Shown here in pieces: positions 27,890 through 40,222 of a DNA stretch of 64,000 nucleotides. The stretch is from contig RHPI01003330.1 of the NCBI GenBank assembly GCA_009103225.1, forward strand, positions 672,366 to 736,365, in the 5' to 3' direction. Position 1 is the stretch's first letter. Each line of letters begins with the position of its first letter. The notes under the pieces are model-generated. The model did not search any database, was not told the DNA's origin, and was given only the letters and a program-made list of their open reading frames with translations. Origin of the DNA: Chlorokybus atmophyticus (lineage: Eukaryota > Streptophyta > Chlorokybophyceae > Chlorokybales > Chlorokybaceae). The position numbers were made by a program, and so were the translations under genes.

Positions 27890-28373
27890 GTGGCGGTTGC
27901 CTCTGCATGTAAGCAGCAGTGAAAGGGCACTGCACCAAGCACTGGATACCCGCAACCGGGCATCAACACGTCGCCAAGTCCCAAACAGAGCAAGTCCTAG
28001 ACCAGGGCACAACTTGTAGAAGCTGGTCCTGGAACCCAATGTCGGCGCTTAGCGTATGGATAAGGTTTAGGGTTGACGTCGACTGCGGCGGCGGTGGTGG
28101 TGTGGGCGGCGACGTGGGCGGTGGCAGCGGCGGATCAGCGTCAAGGTAGCGGTAGTACGGATTGAGGTCAATTGCAAAGCAGGGAACGATTGGCGTAGCG
28201 GGCGCTGGCTTGGGTGCCTGCGCGTGTAGAGGAGCGGCGGCTGCGACCGCTGAAGAGGTGGACAAGGACAAGGATAAGGAGTAGGAGGCGGAGGTGCCGG
28301 TGAGGTTGTTGTTTGCCAGGGAGCTGTGGTCGTCGTCTTGGGGATGGGAAGCAGCAGGCGAGACGATGGGGTG
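27890..28373. promoter_or_regulatory. divergent intergenic region, fibrillin / acidic protein
   Basis: 484 bases between two divergent ATGs. Rich in GGCGGTGG-type words near 28083-28140 and no TATA box seen. An upstream open stretch on the plus strand (from a GTG at 28326) is in frame with the next gene but lacks an ATG until 28344, so it is taken as leader. Confidence 0.45.
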
Positions 28374-29952
28374 ATGCCGGCGCCGAAGACGGGCAATATC
28401 TTTGCGGCGTTGGAGAGGAAGAGCAGGAGGACCTCGGCGGGCGGCAGCGACAGGACGGAGAAGAAGGACAAGGAGAGAAGCAGCAAGCGGGGTGGCGAGC
28501 GTGGCAACAAGTCGGACAAGCACAAGGGCTCCTCCGCCGGCGGCCCTGTCACCGCGGAGGCCGCCCAGGCCTTCGACGAGAAGTTCTGGAACGCCCCTGC
28601 CGCCGCCGCCACCGCCTCCTGGGCTGACGCTGACGACGACGACGACCTCTCCGGCCTCCTCCTGCCTGCTTGGGACGCCCAGGCCGCTCCTCCTGCGGCC
28701 ACTGAGCGGCCTGCTGCGCCCTCCGCCGCCGCCGCAGTAGAGGACGCCCAGCACCACGTGCATGAGGGCTTCAGCGAGGACGAGGCCGATGACGGCGGCG
28801 ATGAGGCAGAGGATGTCGATGCCGAGGCGGAAGCTGAGGAGGACGAGGCTGAGGTCGAGGAAGTTGAGGAGGATGAGCCGGAGCCTGCCGCCGCAGCCAG
28901 AACAAAGCCAGCACCGCCTCCTGCCGTAGTGCGCCAGGAGCCTGAGCGCCAGCTGTCCAAGAAAGAGCTGAAGAAGAAGTCCATGGAGGAGCTCAATGCC
29001 GTGCTGGCAGAGCTCGGATTGGCTGGTAAGCCCGCCAGCAAGTTTCTTCAATGCCTTTGTGGTGTCAAAGATCCTGCCACGCTTGTTAGCAGTATGCTGT
29101 CTTGATTGTCGCATGCATGACCATTTTCCATTGTAGTGATTCCCTTGATGGTTGTGAAGCGCATTCAGTTGGCATGCTTAGCTTGTGTGTGCTCATGCAA
29201 TTGTTGTTGCATGCGTTGTCAAAATCAGCACTGTGACCAGTCTCAAGTGTGCATTCTCAGTTGAGTACTTTCTAGCAATGTTTCAAGTTTAAGCTGCCAT
29301 GCACACTCTACAATGTAAACATACTGGGGCTAGTTTAGTGCGGCTGCGTATTGATCGTGTGCAAGCCGATTTTGGTGTGCAGTAGTTTTGCTTTTGGCAC
29401 AGACCATCGTGCATTGCAGACAATGAGGGCGGGCATGTGGACGCGAATGAAGAAGAGGCCCCTGTTGCTGCGAATGGCGCAGGCGAAACTGATGAGATGA
29501 AGCGAAAAAAGGCCGAGAAACGTCGCGCGAAAAAGGAGGCAATGAAAACCACCACTCAAGCCGGTGGCGGCCAGGTACTGCGTAGTTATCGTGCATCTCG
29601 TGTCTGGAAACGCGTTTGAACTTCGCATTGATTGTATGCTGCACGTTTTCTTTTCAGTATGCTTTGTTGTCGTATTCACAATGTTGTGGGGCAGGTTTCA
29701 GAGGGTGTGGAGAGCGACGCAGCTGTTGTATCGGACAGCGGTGCTGCGGATGCGACTGATAGCGCAGACGGATCCAAGGCAGCTTTGGGTTCTAAGAAGC
29801 CGCCACTGAAGAAGCCGCCTGTGCAGAAGAAGGACAAGAAGCAGCTCACCGCAGCGCAGGCCGCCATTGAGGAGGCCAAGGCGCGCGCCGCCAAAGCCAA
29901 GCTCGCGAACAAGAAGGACAAGTCTCATTACAACCAGCAGCCCGTGCGATAG
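28374..29952 (+). CDS. acidic/lysine-rich conserved protein, function unknown
   Basis: Three exons. Exon 1 from 28374 (MPAPKTGNIFAALERKSRR) to about 29022; exon 2 about 29421-29574; exon 3 about 29695-29952, ending 'SHYNQQPVR' and TAG. Exon 1 has a basic Ser/Lys/Arg stretch (residues ~15-55), an Ala/Asp-rich middle with 'DADDDDDLSG', a Glu/Ala run (residues ~130-175), then 'ERQLSKKELKKKSMEELNAV', a Lys/Glu helix that looks like the conserved core. Exons 2 and 3 add 'DEMKRKKAEKRRAKKEA' and 'AIEEAKARAAKAKLANKKD', likely coiled coil and nuclear-signal-like. No enzyme domain is seen. The charged, low-complexity make-up suggests a nuclear or nucleolar protein, but that is inference. An ATG at 28344 in the same frame would add 10 residues. 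Long antisense frames across exon 1 are GC-driven shadows. Confidence 0.75.
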
Positions 29953-31863
29953 ATCAACCACGCGGATATTCTTTTTGTTTTTTTTTGCAGGTGGTGTCTA
30001 GGACGATACCAGTCTCTACGTTGGGGTTTGCCATTGGTTGCGCGCGCGCATCGCGCTCTCCTCCTCCCTGTGGCGACACCGCTTAGTTGGGACAATTTGG
30101 TTGTACTGAGCTGCAATACGTAGCCTTGCAATGCAGGTTGTTGCAAGACTGTTGCCAAGGCTAACATAGTGCAAACATGCGCTGCATGCTTGCCCCAAGG
30201 ACAGTCAGGCTTCTGCGCATGCAGCTGCAAGTTACATGTGTTGATGCAGATCCTGAGTCTTGCACTCTGATACCGCTTTGGGTTGGGAGGAATCATGTGA
30301 TAGATTTTATGGGTAACCCCGCCTTGATGTTTTGATTTCACTGGCACATACTTGCTTGGAAAATCGTGCCAGTGCGCGCTTAGCAAGACATCATTGTCTG
30401 CGCTACACCACTCCGCGCATGTGCATGTGAGCCTGCGGTGCTGAACTGCTGTTGTATGCTGCAATATTGTAGTACACTGGGCGCTAGCAATTTTGGGTCA
30501 TGCTGTTAGTCCTGCCACGTATGCAACAACGAAGTGAATGATAGCGTACGAAAGCAGCCAGCCGGAATCCGTCAATTGTCACTAATTGCGTGGGTTCTTC
30601 AGTGCAAGTACCACCCATGTTCTAGTTGACCATACATGATGAGCCAAAAAACTCGACGACCACAATGTCAGATACATGCTTTTACTCGAGTTCGTTTTAT
30701 CATAGTAGAATGTAGACATGCGCTCCAAGCTCAATTCCTATCCAATGTGGTGCTTGTGGGGTCCACTCCGCAACCATATGCACATATTTTGCAAGCTGTG
30801 CAGACATGCGGATGTAAAACTTCAATCAAGCCAAGGATGATGCGCGACATAATAAACTTTAGCCGCGGCAACTCATAGGGACATGGGCCGGATCTCCTAG
30901 CCTTGAAGGCTAGCCATGATTGACGCCTGTTGTTACATGTCTCATTCTATCACCATGGACATGCAAGCGTTCAAGCATTAGTTGCTACCATGCCCAGTCA
31001 CGAAAGGACAACCACTGTGATGTACAGCACATTTTTGTGGCATTAGTCAATGTAATACGCAAAAATTCATCCCGACTTACGCCACGCCTTGTTCCATTGT
31101 CGGAAACGTTGCGTGCCTATATTATGAACGGGCAATGCCTGCAGTGCTGCCCCTCCTCACTGAAGCATTGCCCATGCCTGCGCTCTCTGCAGCGCACACA
31201 CCACTTGCTTGAAAAACAGCGTACCGAAGCCGTTTAACCTCCGCAATGCTAGTGGTAGCATCCGTTTATAGACCGCTTTGCATGCGCATATTTCGATGAG
31301 CTTGTGGAAGTCTTCACTCAAATCGCGAGTCTACTTTGCTATTTATCACAACGCTAACAAAGTTTTTAGCGACACACTTGGAAAGAGGATCTCTTCACTT
31401 GCGGCTCTGCAGACTATAGTGAAGATGATTTGGGGCTTGCGCGTACTCCGTTGTCCATTATTCGGAGGCTGTTTTGTTCATTGTTCGTTATGACAGAATA
31501 GTGTATTTTTCAATTTGCCACGTCAATTGATTTGATTTGCAAGTAATAGCGAGGTTAATGTGCGGTTGTTGTGTGTAAAACCAACAACCCTTTTATGAAA
31601 TGCCCCCAGAGTAATAACCGTCACATGTACAAGATCATACATAAGACTCACACTGACCTTATGCACACTATGGAGATAATAACCGTATTACACTATTTTG
31701 CAAAATGCATGCATGTTGCAATGAGTGTGCACAAGGTCATGATGTAAATGCTCGAGCGATCTATAGTGTGTATGATTCGAGATCGAGTGTAAATGAAGTC
31801 GTATGTTTTGGCGTGCAGTCATTACAAGGCAGTCATTTACCTGTGTTGGGAGCCAAGATATCG
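29953..31863. other. gene-free stretch
   Basis: No conserved frame or splice-flanked exon seen. 30903-30919 ('ctagccttgaaggctag') is a small perfect palindrome. 'gccgcggcaactcatag' at ~30862 resembles 'gccgcgggcaacttatag' at ~32139 on the far side of the U6 gene; whether these are related elements is unclear. Confidence 0.5.
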
Positions 31864-31915
31864 AAAAAATTTGGACCATTTCTCGATTTGTGCGTGTCAT
31901 CCTTGCGCAGGGGCC

Positions 31916-31946
<31 letters not shown>

Positions 31947-31965
31947 TTCAGGTGTCCCGAAGGAC
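31864..31965 (-). ncRNA. U6: U6 spliceosomal snRNA
   Basis: Read on the minus strand from 31965, the gene begins 'GTCCTTCGGGACACC' (the U6 5' stem-loop) and contains the invariant stretch with 'ACAGAG' (the 5' splice-site pairing box) and 'AGAAGATTAGC'. It continues 'ATGGCCCCTGCGCAAGGATG' (AGC triad region and internal stem-loop) and 'ACACGCACAAATCGAGAAAT', and ends in a T-run at 31869-31864, a Pol III terminator. The length is about 102 nt, as expected, and the conserved core agrees with plant and animal U6. U6 forms the catalytic core of the spliceosome together with U2. Confidence 0.97.
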
Positions 31966-31990
31966 GAGCAAAAGGGCTGGACGGTCGACC

Positions 31991-31997
31991 TTATACC
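31991..31997 (-). promoter_or_regulatory. TATA element of the U6 gene
   Basis: On the minus strand this reads GGTATAA, 26 to 32 bases upstream of the U6 start at 31965, the spacing used by external Pol III promoters of U6 genes. The plant-type upstream sequence element was looked for further upstream and not found. Confidence 0.65.
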
Positions 31998-32298
31998 GCA
32001 TGATGTTACCTGTCTTGTCAAGTGCTGCCCGCACCGCGCAGCCGTCGCTTATGTGCATCGCACGATCAGTACCAACTAACAGTAACGAAACGTTTGACTT
32101 CTGAGAAACCCAGCTGTGCGGAACCAACCTAGTTTCTCGCCGCGGGCAACTTATAGAGCCGTTGGAGGCGAGCTCTAGATTTGCAGGTTTTTAAACGACA
32201 TCGTACGCTCAGCATTTAAGGAAAACGAAGCCACTGACTGTTCGTTGATTCACCGCTTGCTACATTGAGTGATTCGGTAGATAATTTCTGCCACGCAG

Positions 32299-34212
32299 AG
32301 CCGTGCATGGCGGCGGCGGCGGCGATGATTTTGTCGTCACTGTCCGAGGCGTCATGGGCGACAAGGCTCAGTCGGCTATCAAGGTGACCTGGTGAATAAT
32401 GATCATAATTACCAAAGCTGGTAGCGCCGAAACACTCTGTGATTGTGGTAACCAATCGCTGATCTACCTGTTTCAGGGACGGCTGCTGAGCACTGTATCT
32501 TGCTTCCTCTATGCATCCATTTCATCACATTATCCGAAGCAACTGCGGAAGCGACAAGTAGTCAATTATGTATAAGCTGCTGCTGGTCGGTTTACAAGCA
32601 CTGCCACACACCAGCCGCTGCTTGAATTTCGTGCTGGCGGTACGGTCACTACATTACGCCAATGCTGTGAGCTAGCGCATGCCGTAATGCAGTCAGCACC
32701 TGTCAAGTGGGTGGCAATTTTAACAAGCTTATTCTGTTCTGCACTGCTCATATTACATAACTCTGCCTCCGTTCAGCAATGAAGTCAGTCACGTCGTAGC
32801 AGGTTTATGCTGCTGTAGGTACAAACGTCTGTTCAAACCCAAACAATGCATGCAGCTGGCTTAGCCTGCACATGCTTGCCTACTTTGCAGTGTTAGCTGT
32901 GCTTGTGCTCATGTGAGTCAGCAGTACAGTCGCACCACGGCCTTTGCGTATGTATGCCAGGCCATCTCTAATGTTCTGAGACAGATGATTGTGTATAGCC
33001 ACCACCTCTACTAAACAACCTCACAACAAGTCCCTGTCAACTTCAGCCATATTGTGATAACACATCATCACACGCAACCAATGCGTACACATGACTGGCC
33101 TTCCAGACCTAGACTTAACCACATGATACATGATGGAGGCGATCTGCCGTGTGAAGTCGACAAACTTACACTTCATCCATGGGAAAGAGTGAAGCCGCAG
33201 ACGCTCGTGATGCAAACTAGCCATGAGTACAGTGTCCTTGTCTGTCTGCGACTGGCAGTGGTGAATGTAAACAAAATGCAGGACACTCATGTAGTCATGT
33301 CAACTGGACTGGCTCATTATCTGAACACAGCGTCCTGACTTCTGATCTCTCTCTCTCTCTCTCTCTCTGCTGTAAGTTTTGTACATTGTGACTTGTGTTC
33401 CAGCTGCAGTGCTCTCCAAAGGCAACTACTGCAGATTGCGCGGAAGGAGTTTGCAATTTGCATGCCAGCTGTGGGATCCACACTGCTTACTACACCGCTT
33501 GTACACTGCCTACTGTGCACCCACTACGGCGTTTCCAATGGCCATTGATGTCGTAGTGGGCGTAACACCTTTAACGCAGAACACGCCGACTTCATCACGT
33601 TGGTGGCTTTCTTCGGGATGTGTATGCAACTTTAGCAAAGCAAGTCGGCACTCTTGAAGGCTGTGCAGCGTGGATGCATGCTGCGAGCCAACAAGAGTGC
33701 TGACTTGATCCCACAAAACTATTACTTACTAACCATATTGCGGAGGCAGGGCTTCATTGCTCGTACGTTGTGATCAATGAATGAGTCATAACCCATTGGC
33801 AGTGCATTGCCAATGCGGTGATACAGGCCAACAAGCACAAGCACGACACACGTCATGGCTGTCACAGAAGCTATTGTGCCTCTTATACACAGGCAACACT
33901 GATTGCAGAGCATTGAACTCTTGTCACTGGTTCTACTGCGTGCACTGCTATGATGTGCAGGCAGCCGCTTAAGTGGGCATGGCATGTGTTTGCTGAAGGA
34001 CCATACACAGAGGTATAACACGCTTACAAAGCTGCTGCACTTATGCTGAAAAACATTGCTGCCTGTCTCTGCAACTCTGCCTGAGTGTTTCACTGTGCTC
34101 AGTGTTATTCGTTGTTCACCAGACTGGTGCTGTTGAACAACGATTGTCAAGATGGAAAGAAAGGGAGTTGCCTCCCTTGGGCGGTGACAGGAAGAATTTG
34201 GGTTGGCGTTGA
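32299..34212 (+). CDS. candidate small multi-exon gene, product unknown
   Basis: Several splice-flanked open pieces on the plus strand join in phase. 32299-32383 reads 'DDFVVTVRGVMGDKAQSAIK' before GTGACC. 32477-32557 reads 'GRLLSTVSCFLYASISSHYP' and 'KQLRKRQ' between CAG and GTAGTC. A piece near 33571-33623 reads 'NTFNAEHADFITLVAFFGM'. 33961-34012 reads 'QPLKWAWHVFAEGPYTE' before GTATAA, and the last piece 34123-34212 reads 'TGAVEQRLSRWKERELPPLG' and ends with TGA. No start ATG was found in frame upstream of the first piece, and exons between 32557 and 33570 are not resolved. The pieces resemble no family I can name. The joining is inferred; the individual open pieces and splice sites are seen. 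Confidence 0.35.
33346..33368. repeat. (TC)n microsatellite
   Basis: Uninterrupted TC dinucleotide run of 23 bases within non-coding or intronic DNA. Confidence 0.98.
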
Positions 34213-34703
34213 GTTCTTCGACCTCCGTGATGCACATAGCTCTTACAATCGATCATATATGACACGCAACCCTGTGCAAATGCCGGCAATGCATGGAAGC
34301 TTGCGTGAATACATCCCCCCGCCACCAGCTGCGTGAGACAAGATACTGCACACCAAGTAGTGAGCTTAGCTTATCTGTTTGCATTGTCTATATGGACCCG
34401 TGTATTGTTGTGTTCCCATGTGACACATTGATTAGTTTGCATTGTCCATCACCAGCCAGCAGCCAGGCTCCCGAACAAGCTCCTCAAGCAGACGCTCCCA
34501 GCGGCTTCCAGCAGGCAAGCATACGCCCCGCTTATACGCCCCTGCGCCGACCACCAGCAGCCCGCTCACCACCGACGCCACTACCGACACCCGCAGCTAC
34601 ATCGCCGCCGCCTGCTCCATGCCAATGCACTCTCCACCAACACGCTTAAGCGACAACAAGGACTATATTAAGGGGCAGTTGCAGTGCTCATCTCAAGGAG
34701 GAC

Positions 34704-37700
34704 ATGGTGGTGGAGGCGGACATGGAGAGGGGCGGCGACGGAGTAGACGATGGGGTGGGCGACGGGGTGGTTGAGGAGGAGGCTAGGCCGTTCCCTGTGC
34801 GGTCGAAGGCGGCGGGGCTGCCGGTGCGCAAGGAGGCTTTTGGCTACACCCAGAGCGCGACCTACCGCCACCCGGACATGCACCACGAGGATGTGCGGTG
34901 ACAGGCTGCATGCTTCTTCCGTGTGTGCATGCGACTCATCAAGCTGTATGCTTGCTGTGCAGTGATGGTCACAGTTACAATTGCTCAAACACCAACGGAA
35001 CAGCTGCTTTCATGCTTGCATGTGCAATCACTCTCGCACGGTGTATGTGCACACTGGCTGCATGGTTATGGCTGCATCCTCGAACCCTAAGCCTGAGCGT
35101 TTGAGACCAGTGCATGTGCTTGTCCAATACATAAGGTGTACAATGCTTTGTTTGTTTGTGTTTGAAACAAGCAGGCCATTGCATGGAAGCTCGCATATGC
35201 ATTGGGCATGCAAGCTTTGCGAGTCATATCTGTGCGATTGACAAGCGCAGTGTGCAAACATGGGACTACACACTCCAAGATATATCTCTTTGTTGGACAT
35301 CCAAAGCTTTAATCAACCAGGTGCTGGAGATTGAGTCTCCCTTTGCAATGACTGCCCCAGCCGCCACGCAGTCGTTGACGTTCCTGCTGTTGGGCGACCA
35401 AAATGCCGGCAAGAGCACCTTCATGCACGCCTTTGCACATTCAGACGCCGCTGAATTCCTTCAGGTGAGAATTGTGAAGTTGGCTGTCATGCCTGAAACC
35501 GACATGTACACGTGCACGTCTAATGTCATACACGTGCACAAGTATTCATTAGGTACACACGAGTCTCACGTTGTTGATTGCACATGACCAGCTTTCTTCA
35601 TTCTTGCCGATACTCTCCAGCTCCTTCCAAAACACGCGCTTCTTGCCCGAAGATTCCGGTCGTGAGCCGCTTGACGAGCCGCCTTTCCTGGACACGGATA
35701 TTGGTATGTGTTGGTGTGCTGGTATGTAGGTATGCAACAGCAATCTGTCTTCATTGGGCGCGGGTTGCCAGCGTCTCTCTGCAGGCCAAGCAACGGTGCT
35801 GATGACGATCAACAACTTCACCTTCTTTGCGAACGAGTTCGGCATCGATGTAGCAACGTTGATCAGCAAACCGGATGTCCGCTACGTGGTGAGGCTTTGT
35901 GTGTATGTGCGCGTGAGCATAAATGTTTGCTGCCTGTTCTTGTATATTAGGATGCTATTGCTATGAGTGTTGACCACAGTACGTGAGTGAGAAGCTCTTC
36001 TTTGCAGGTGATTCAGTTCATGGAGGTTGGTGGCGACCACCTTGACCAGCTGATGGCGGGTCCCGAGCACGCACATTCTCACGCGATGATGGAGATACTT
36101 CACCGCTCGCTGGCTCTCTTGCGTGACGCCAACCGCACCGCCTACTTCATCAACTGCTCCACCATTACGCATACCATCAACAGCAAACTCTCTCTCAATG
36201 AAGCAGCCCTCTCCACACTGATTGACCGTATGGACTACCTCAACAACATCATGCCAGCTGGTCATGAAGTGCTGTTGATCGCTTCAAGATTGCCACCAGC
36301 AGCCTCGATTGATGCAGAGTTTATTCAACAGACTGCTCAGATTGTGAAAGAAGTGGCTTCAATTCACATCAACATTCAGAGTGGTGACACACATGACACA
36401 CATGTTGTGCAGCCGGTTGTGTCGAGTGTGGACGGTGAGGTGTTGTTGGGCAAACACGATGCGCACCCGTTGCCGGGCGTGTTGTTGAGTGTGTTGCGAG
36501 GTGTTGGTGTCACGCGTGGTTGGCGGCTGCGGTTTGTTGACGCGGTTAGCGCATACCACGTGAAAGATGCGGCTTCGGGTGAGGTTGACGCGCGCGCTGT
36601 CGTCGCTACGCTTGTGAGGCTATTTGCCAATCGGATGGTGCATGCAAACGAGGAGAAAGCCGACGCTATTGTTGCCACGCACGTTATCAAGTGCTCTCAG
36701 GTGTGTAGGGTTCGGGTTACCTACACATGCGTGCATGTCAGTGTGTGCGGGTGTTGGTGACATACGCGCGTGGACAAGCGTGTGTGCGCGTGCGAGTGTT
36801 TGCGAGCGTGCATGTGTGCGTGTGCATGCGGTCATGCCGATGCACATGCGCTTGGACATGTGGATGTGTGCGCACGTACACACGCACAGGCGTGCAGACT
36901 TTACTGCCTTTAAGTGTCTGTCTGGGTGCACAATTATGGCGGACAGGATACAAAGACCAATACTCACGCATTGCGAGCTATGTGGCAGATGTTGGAACCC
37001 ACCTGTGTTGTATCTGCTTCCCTTTACAAACGAGCGCAAAGGATGTGGATTGACGCAGACGTCTTTTACGAGTACGTCTCCGATCTGGAGTTCTCTGAGC
37101 TTCCCGAATCCACAATGCTTCAATTATTCAATCAAGTGGCCAACAAGCTGGTGAGCAGCAAACTGGCTTTGCGCTACTTTGCAGAAGATCACTCAAGAAT
37201 ACGCTTACGTGTCACTATACAAGGCGTGACCGAGACGCGCGTGTTTCACATCTGGCCTCCAGATACAGACGACACAGCCCCTCAAGTTACGCATCCAGAC
37301 GCAGTCAAGATTCGCCTCCCAAGCCATGAGACGTATCTTGGACTCATAGCAGCCTATGTGGGAAAACAGCTGCCAGGGGAGTTTTGGCTAAGCAATGCAG
37401 GAGAAAAATCGATAAACACACCTCAACTGCAGCCTATCATATGTGATTTGCAGCGGCTGGCTTTGATTGACTTCCAATCGCTGGTGGATGGGAACACCGC
37501 AGCCTTGCATGAGTTCATCACCGCTGTGGAAGAGTGGAGCTTGGCTTCATCAGTTGAAGCTTCGGATATGCGCAAGTTGTGTCTTCCGGACATTTGTCTC
37601 AGTGTGGAACAACACGAGCGTGCCTTGCGTGCGCTTGAAGCAGTGGCGAGTGTGGGGGCGGATGCACGTGTGGAGGATGACAGCTGGACCGACATTGAGG

Positions 37701-37717
37701 TGCGGGTGCGCTTGTGA
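34704..37717 (+). CDS. P-loop NTPase-like protein, uncharacterised
   Basis: Six exons on the plus strand. Exon 1 from ATG 34704 (MVVEADMERGGDGVDDG) to about 34897 is acidic and ends 'YTQSATYRHPDMHHEDV'. Exon 2, about 35321-35464, contains the Walker A 'FLLLGDQNAGKSTFMHAF'. Exon 3, about 35592-35702, reads 'SSSFQNTRFLPED' and 'PPFLDTDI'. Exon 4, about 35785-35888, reads 'ATVLMTINNFTFFANEFGID'. Exon 5, about 36008-36699, starts 'VIQFMEVGGDHLDQLM' and runs through 'YFINCSTITHTI'. Exon 6, about 36952-37717, ends with TGA. The G1 motif GxxNAGKST and following 'QATVLMTINN..' fit a small-GTPase-like fold, but no NKxD motif was found. The long second half (about 480 residues) has no recognised domain. 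A CA/TG-rich intron at 36700-36950 separates the last two exons. Confidence 0.75.
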
Positions 37718-39398
37718 TTGCAGCAAGAAGGAGCAAGTTTGAAGAGTCCAATGCTGGCTGTGGAAGTAAGCTCTTGCTATCGGCTAATTGCAAGCTTGCC
37801 AAGTGTTGAGGGCTGTCATCGAGACCACGTACATGGTTGTTCATGTCACCTTGTCAACGTTGGTTCTGAGGTGTGAGTCTGTGGTACAATAAGGAAACCT
37901 TTGGTACAAGAAAATGCTGCAAAAAGGTGGTGGTTGTAGGGCTGAGAGGCAGACGTGCTGTTGGTGATTCACGTGCTGTCACTGCTTAGATCGATAGTGG
38001 TAGTAGCCATTGCTACTCAATGCACATCTACCTCAACGATAAGCCTATGATAGCTTGAGTCGGTTGATTGTATCTCACAAATGCTTGCTTGCTGCCACGC
38101 ATGCAGCTCATGCGCTGTGCTGAATGCGCAGTGGTGCAGCTGGCGTACACGAGATAGTTGCAAATGCCCATCATGATCAAAGTCCTTGAGTTTCGCGACT
38201 GGTGCCACCATTTGCCAACATGCTTTTTGCAAGAGTTTATCAACCTGCCCACAAAGCATGGCCTGCAGGTTGGATGAATACATAGCAGGGTTGCGCTGCG
38301 CGTCATTCTGTAGAACTGGACTCGTACATGAGTGTGTGTGTGTACAACAGAGGTTTGTCTGCCTTACGCGTGTCAGTCATCGGAGTCTGATAAGAAAAGC
38401 AGACCAGACGTGCGGCTACAGGTCAGCTGTCTTGCATCTTACTTGTAAAGAGCGACAATTTGGACAACGTGCATGCTGACAGTGTTCAGCCCAATCTAGG
38501 CGGTGTCAACACGCACGGCAGTACTGTTGTCACTATTATCAGTGTCAGTGTCAGTGTTGGCAGCGTTGCGTGCGTCGACAACGTATGAAAGCAGCCTGCG
38601 GGAGGTGCTCTGTGATGGTTTGGTTTAAGCACTACCGGTTTGCACTTCGTGTGGTCAAGTTGACTTTGTCACTGCGAGCAACATTTGCACAGCTTGTGCA
38701 CCTGTGCAACCAGGCAAATGCAAAGTCTTGTGCGTCTCAGTAGCGGCTGGACTTGCTTTGCATGTCTCAGGACGCAGCGCAACAGTGCTGATGAGGTCTC
38801 AGTAGGCTCTCTTACGCGTCATTTCTTGCGCCCAAGACAACGTTTTAGAAAGCCTGCTTGGTTCATGTTGCAGCCTGGTCCGCACATTACTGTTAAAGCT
38901 AGGACGGTCGTGCCGCATATTTTCAAAAGCCTATGCACAGTACATGACATGGCACCACAATGGTGGATTGTCAAGAACTTGCTTGGTGGCTGAGTGGTGT
39001 TTGTGTACGGGCTGTTACATTAGTGTCATTGTGCCAAATTTGCAGGACTTGCGCGTGCTGCACACAAATGTGTGCACGTGCGTGGGGCTATGTGCAGTAA
39101 CTCTTAGTGGCAATGTTACAACCGCACTAAGCTCATCGGTGAGTGGTTCTGCAACGACTGCTCTTACATACATACAGCAAGTTGCCACAGTGATGTACAT
39201 GACAGTCTCAGAGCCACAGGCAAGGCAGCATACACATTCTCCCTTTAATACATGGCAGAATGACATAGACCTACCCCTGGGAAAGTACACAAACCGAATT
39301 TCACTACAGCTTGAATCCTTATACGCTGATGTGCTTGTACGCTTGCGTCGTGCATACATATGCCTGTATAGTATACATGGCAGCACCAAGACTACAAC
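37718..39398. other. gene-free stretch, nothing firmly recognised
   Basis: A 162-codon plus frame (38944-39432) is Thr/Ser-rich and resembles no known protein; it runs into the antisense end of the F-box relict. Other frames are short. 'agtgtcagtgtcagtgttgg' near 38539 is a minor direct repeat. Confidence 0.45.
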
Positions 39399-40222
39399 TT
39401 ACCTGTGTACACTGCCACCTTCATTGCAGTAACTGGCAGCAGTGAAGAGCTGACTCCAGTGCACTTTGTGTGCCGGCCGATGCCACGCGAGCTCCCCGAG
39501 TCTCAGCACCATGTCGTGGTTGAACCACGCGAAGAACGTGAAGACGGAGGGCATGCGCTCTCCCGTCACCAATGTTGGGTATATGTACCAGCGCACATAG
39601 CATTCCCGTAAGGCGCCTTGAGACATCGCGCACACGCAAGCGTGTGCATGCGATTGCACGGGCACGCGCGCAAGCGTGCCATCGTTGATGCGCAGCATAA
39701 ACAACTCGAGTGTTGTCTTGAGTGCAAAGTGGTTGAGAGCAGCCGTGTCGCCCAAACGCACACTTGTGCAACCTCTCAGAGGCTTATGTCTCGGTAAACA
39801 GAAGGCATCCCCGTGAAGATGCCACGTCTCCTCGCGCTCGGCAACTTCATTACAGCTGGCACGACGAGGTTCCTCACGCCACTGCGAAGCGTGCAAAACA
39901 ACAAACAACTGCCTGTTTGATTGTTGACAGCTGGCGGAGATTAGCCAACAGCGTGTAGTAGCAGCGCACGCGATCTAACCAGCCTTTACGCGATGGCCAC
40001 CTTTGCTTGTATTGCGTGGCTTCGGCTTCGCTGGCGAGAAGTCTCCACGTCTTGTTCACGCAGCGCACGGAAGCCAAATTTTTTTGGAGAGAGTGTGTTG
40101 AAGATGGCGAGCATGATGTCGATGTTGCCCAACACTTTGGTACGACAGCTGCCGTCATCATCCTCGATAGTGGAAGGGGAGGCCTGCCAAGCAGCCTTCC
40201 GGGCCGCACTGCGAGTTTGCAT
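39399..40222 (-). pseudogene. F-box-like family member D, frameshifted
   Basis: Minus-strand paralogue of the intact F-box-like gene at 41918. It starts MQTRSAARKAAW at 40222 and reads 'IDIMLAIFNTLSPKKF', then the frame breaks at an A/T homopolymer near 40077-40084. It resumes as 'VRCVNKTWRLLASEAEATQY' and breaks again near 39900. The third frame gives 'LKTTLELFMLRINDGTLARV' and 'VHWSQLFTAASYCNEGG' to the stop at 39399. All landmarks of the family are present, so it is full length but not translatable as one frame, unless the homopolymer is a sequencing error. 'ttgcag' directly before the ATG looks like a 3' splice site, as in the other copies. Confidence 0.8.

Noticed and set aside
27963-29114. 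383-codon and 324-codon frames on the minus strand across the acidic-protein gene
   Set aside because: They are antisense to a GC-rich exon of low complexity, read as Leu/Arg/Pro/Ser runs, and the plus strand has the spliced, motif-bearing frame.
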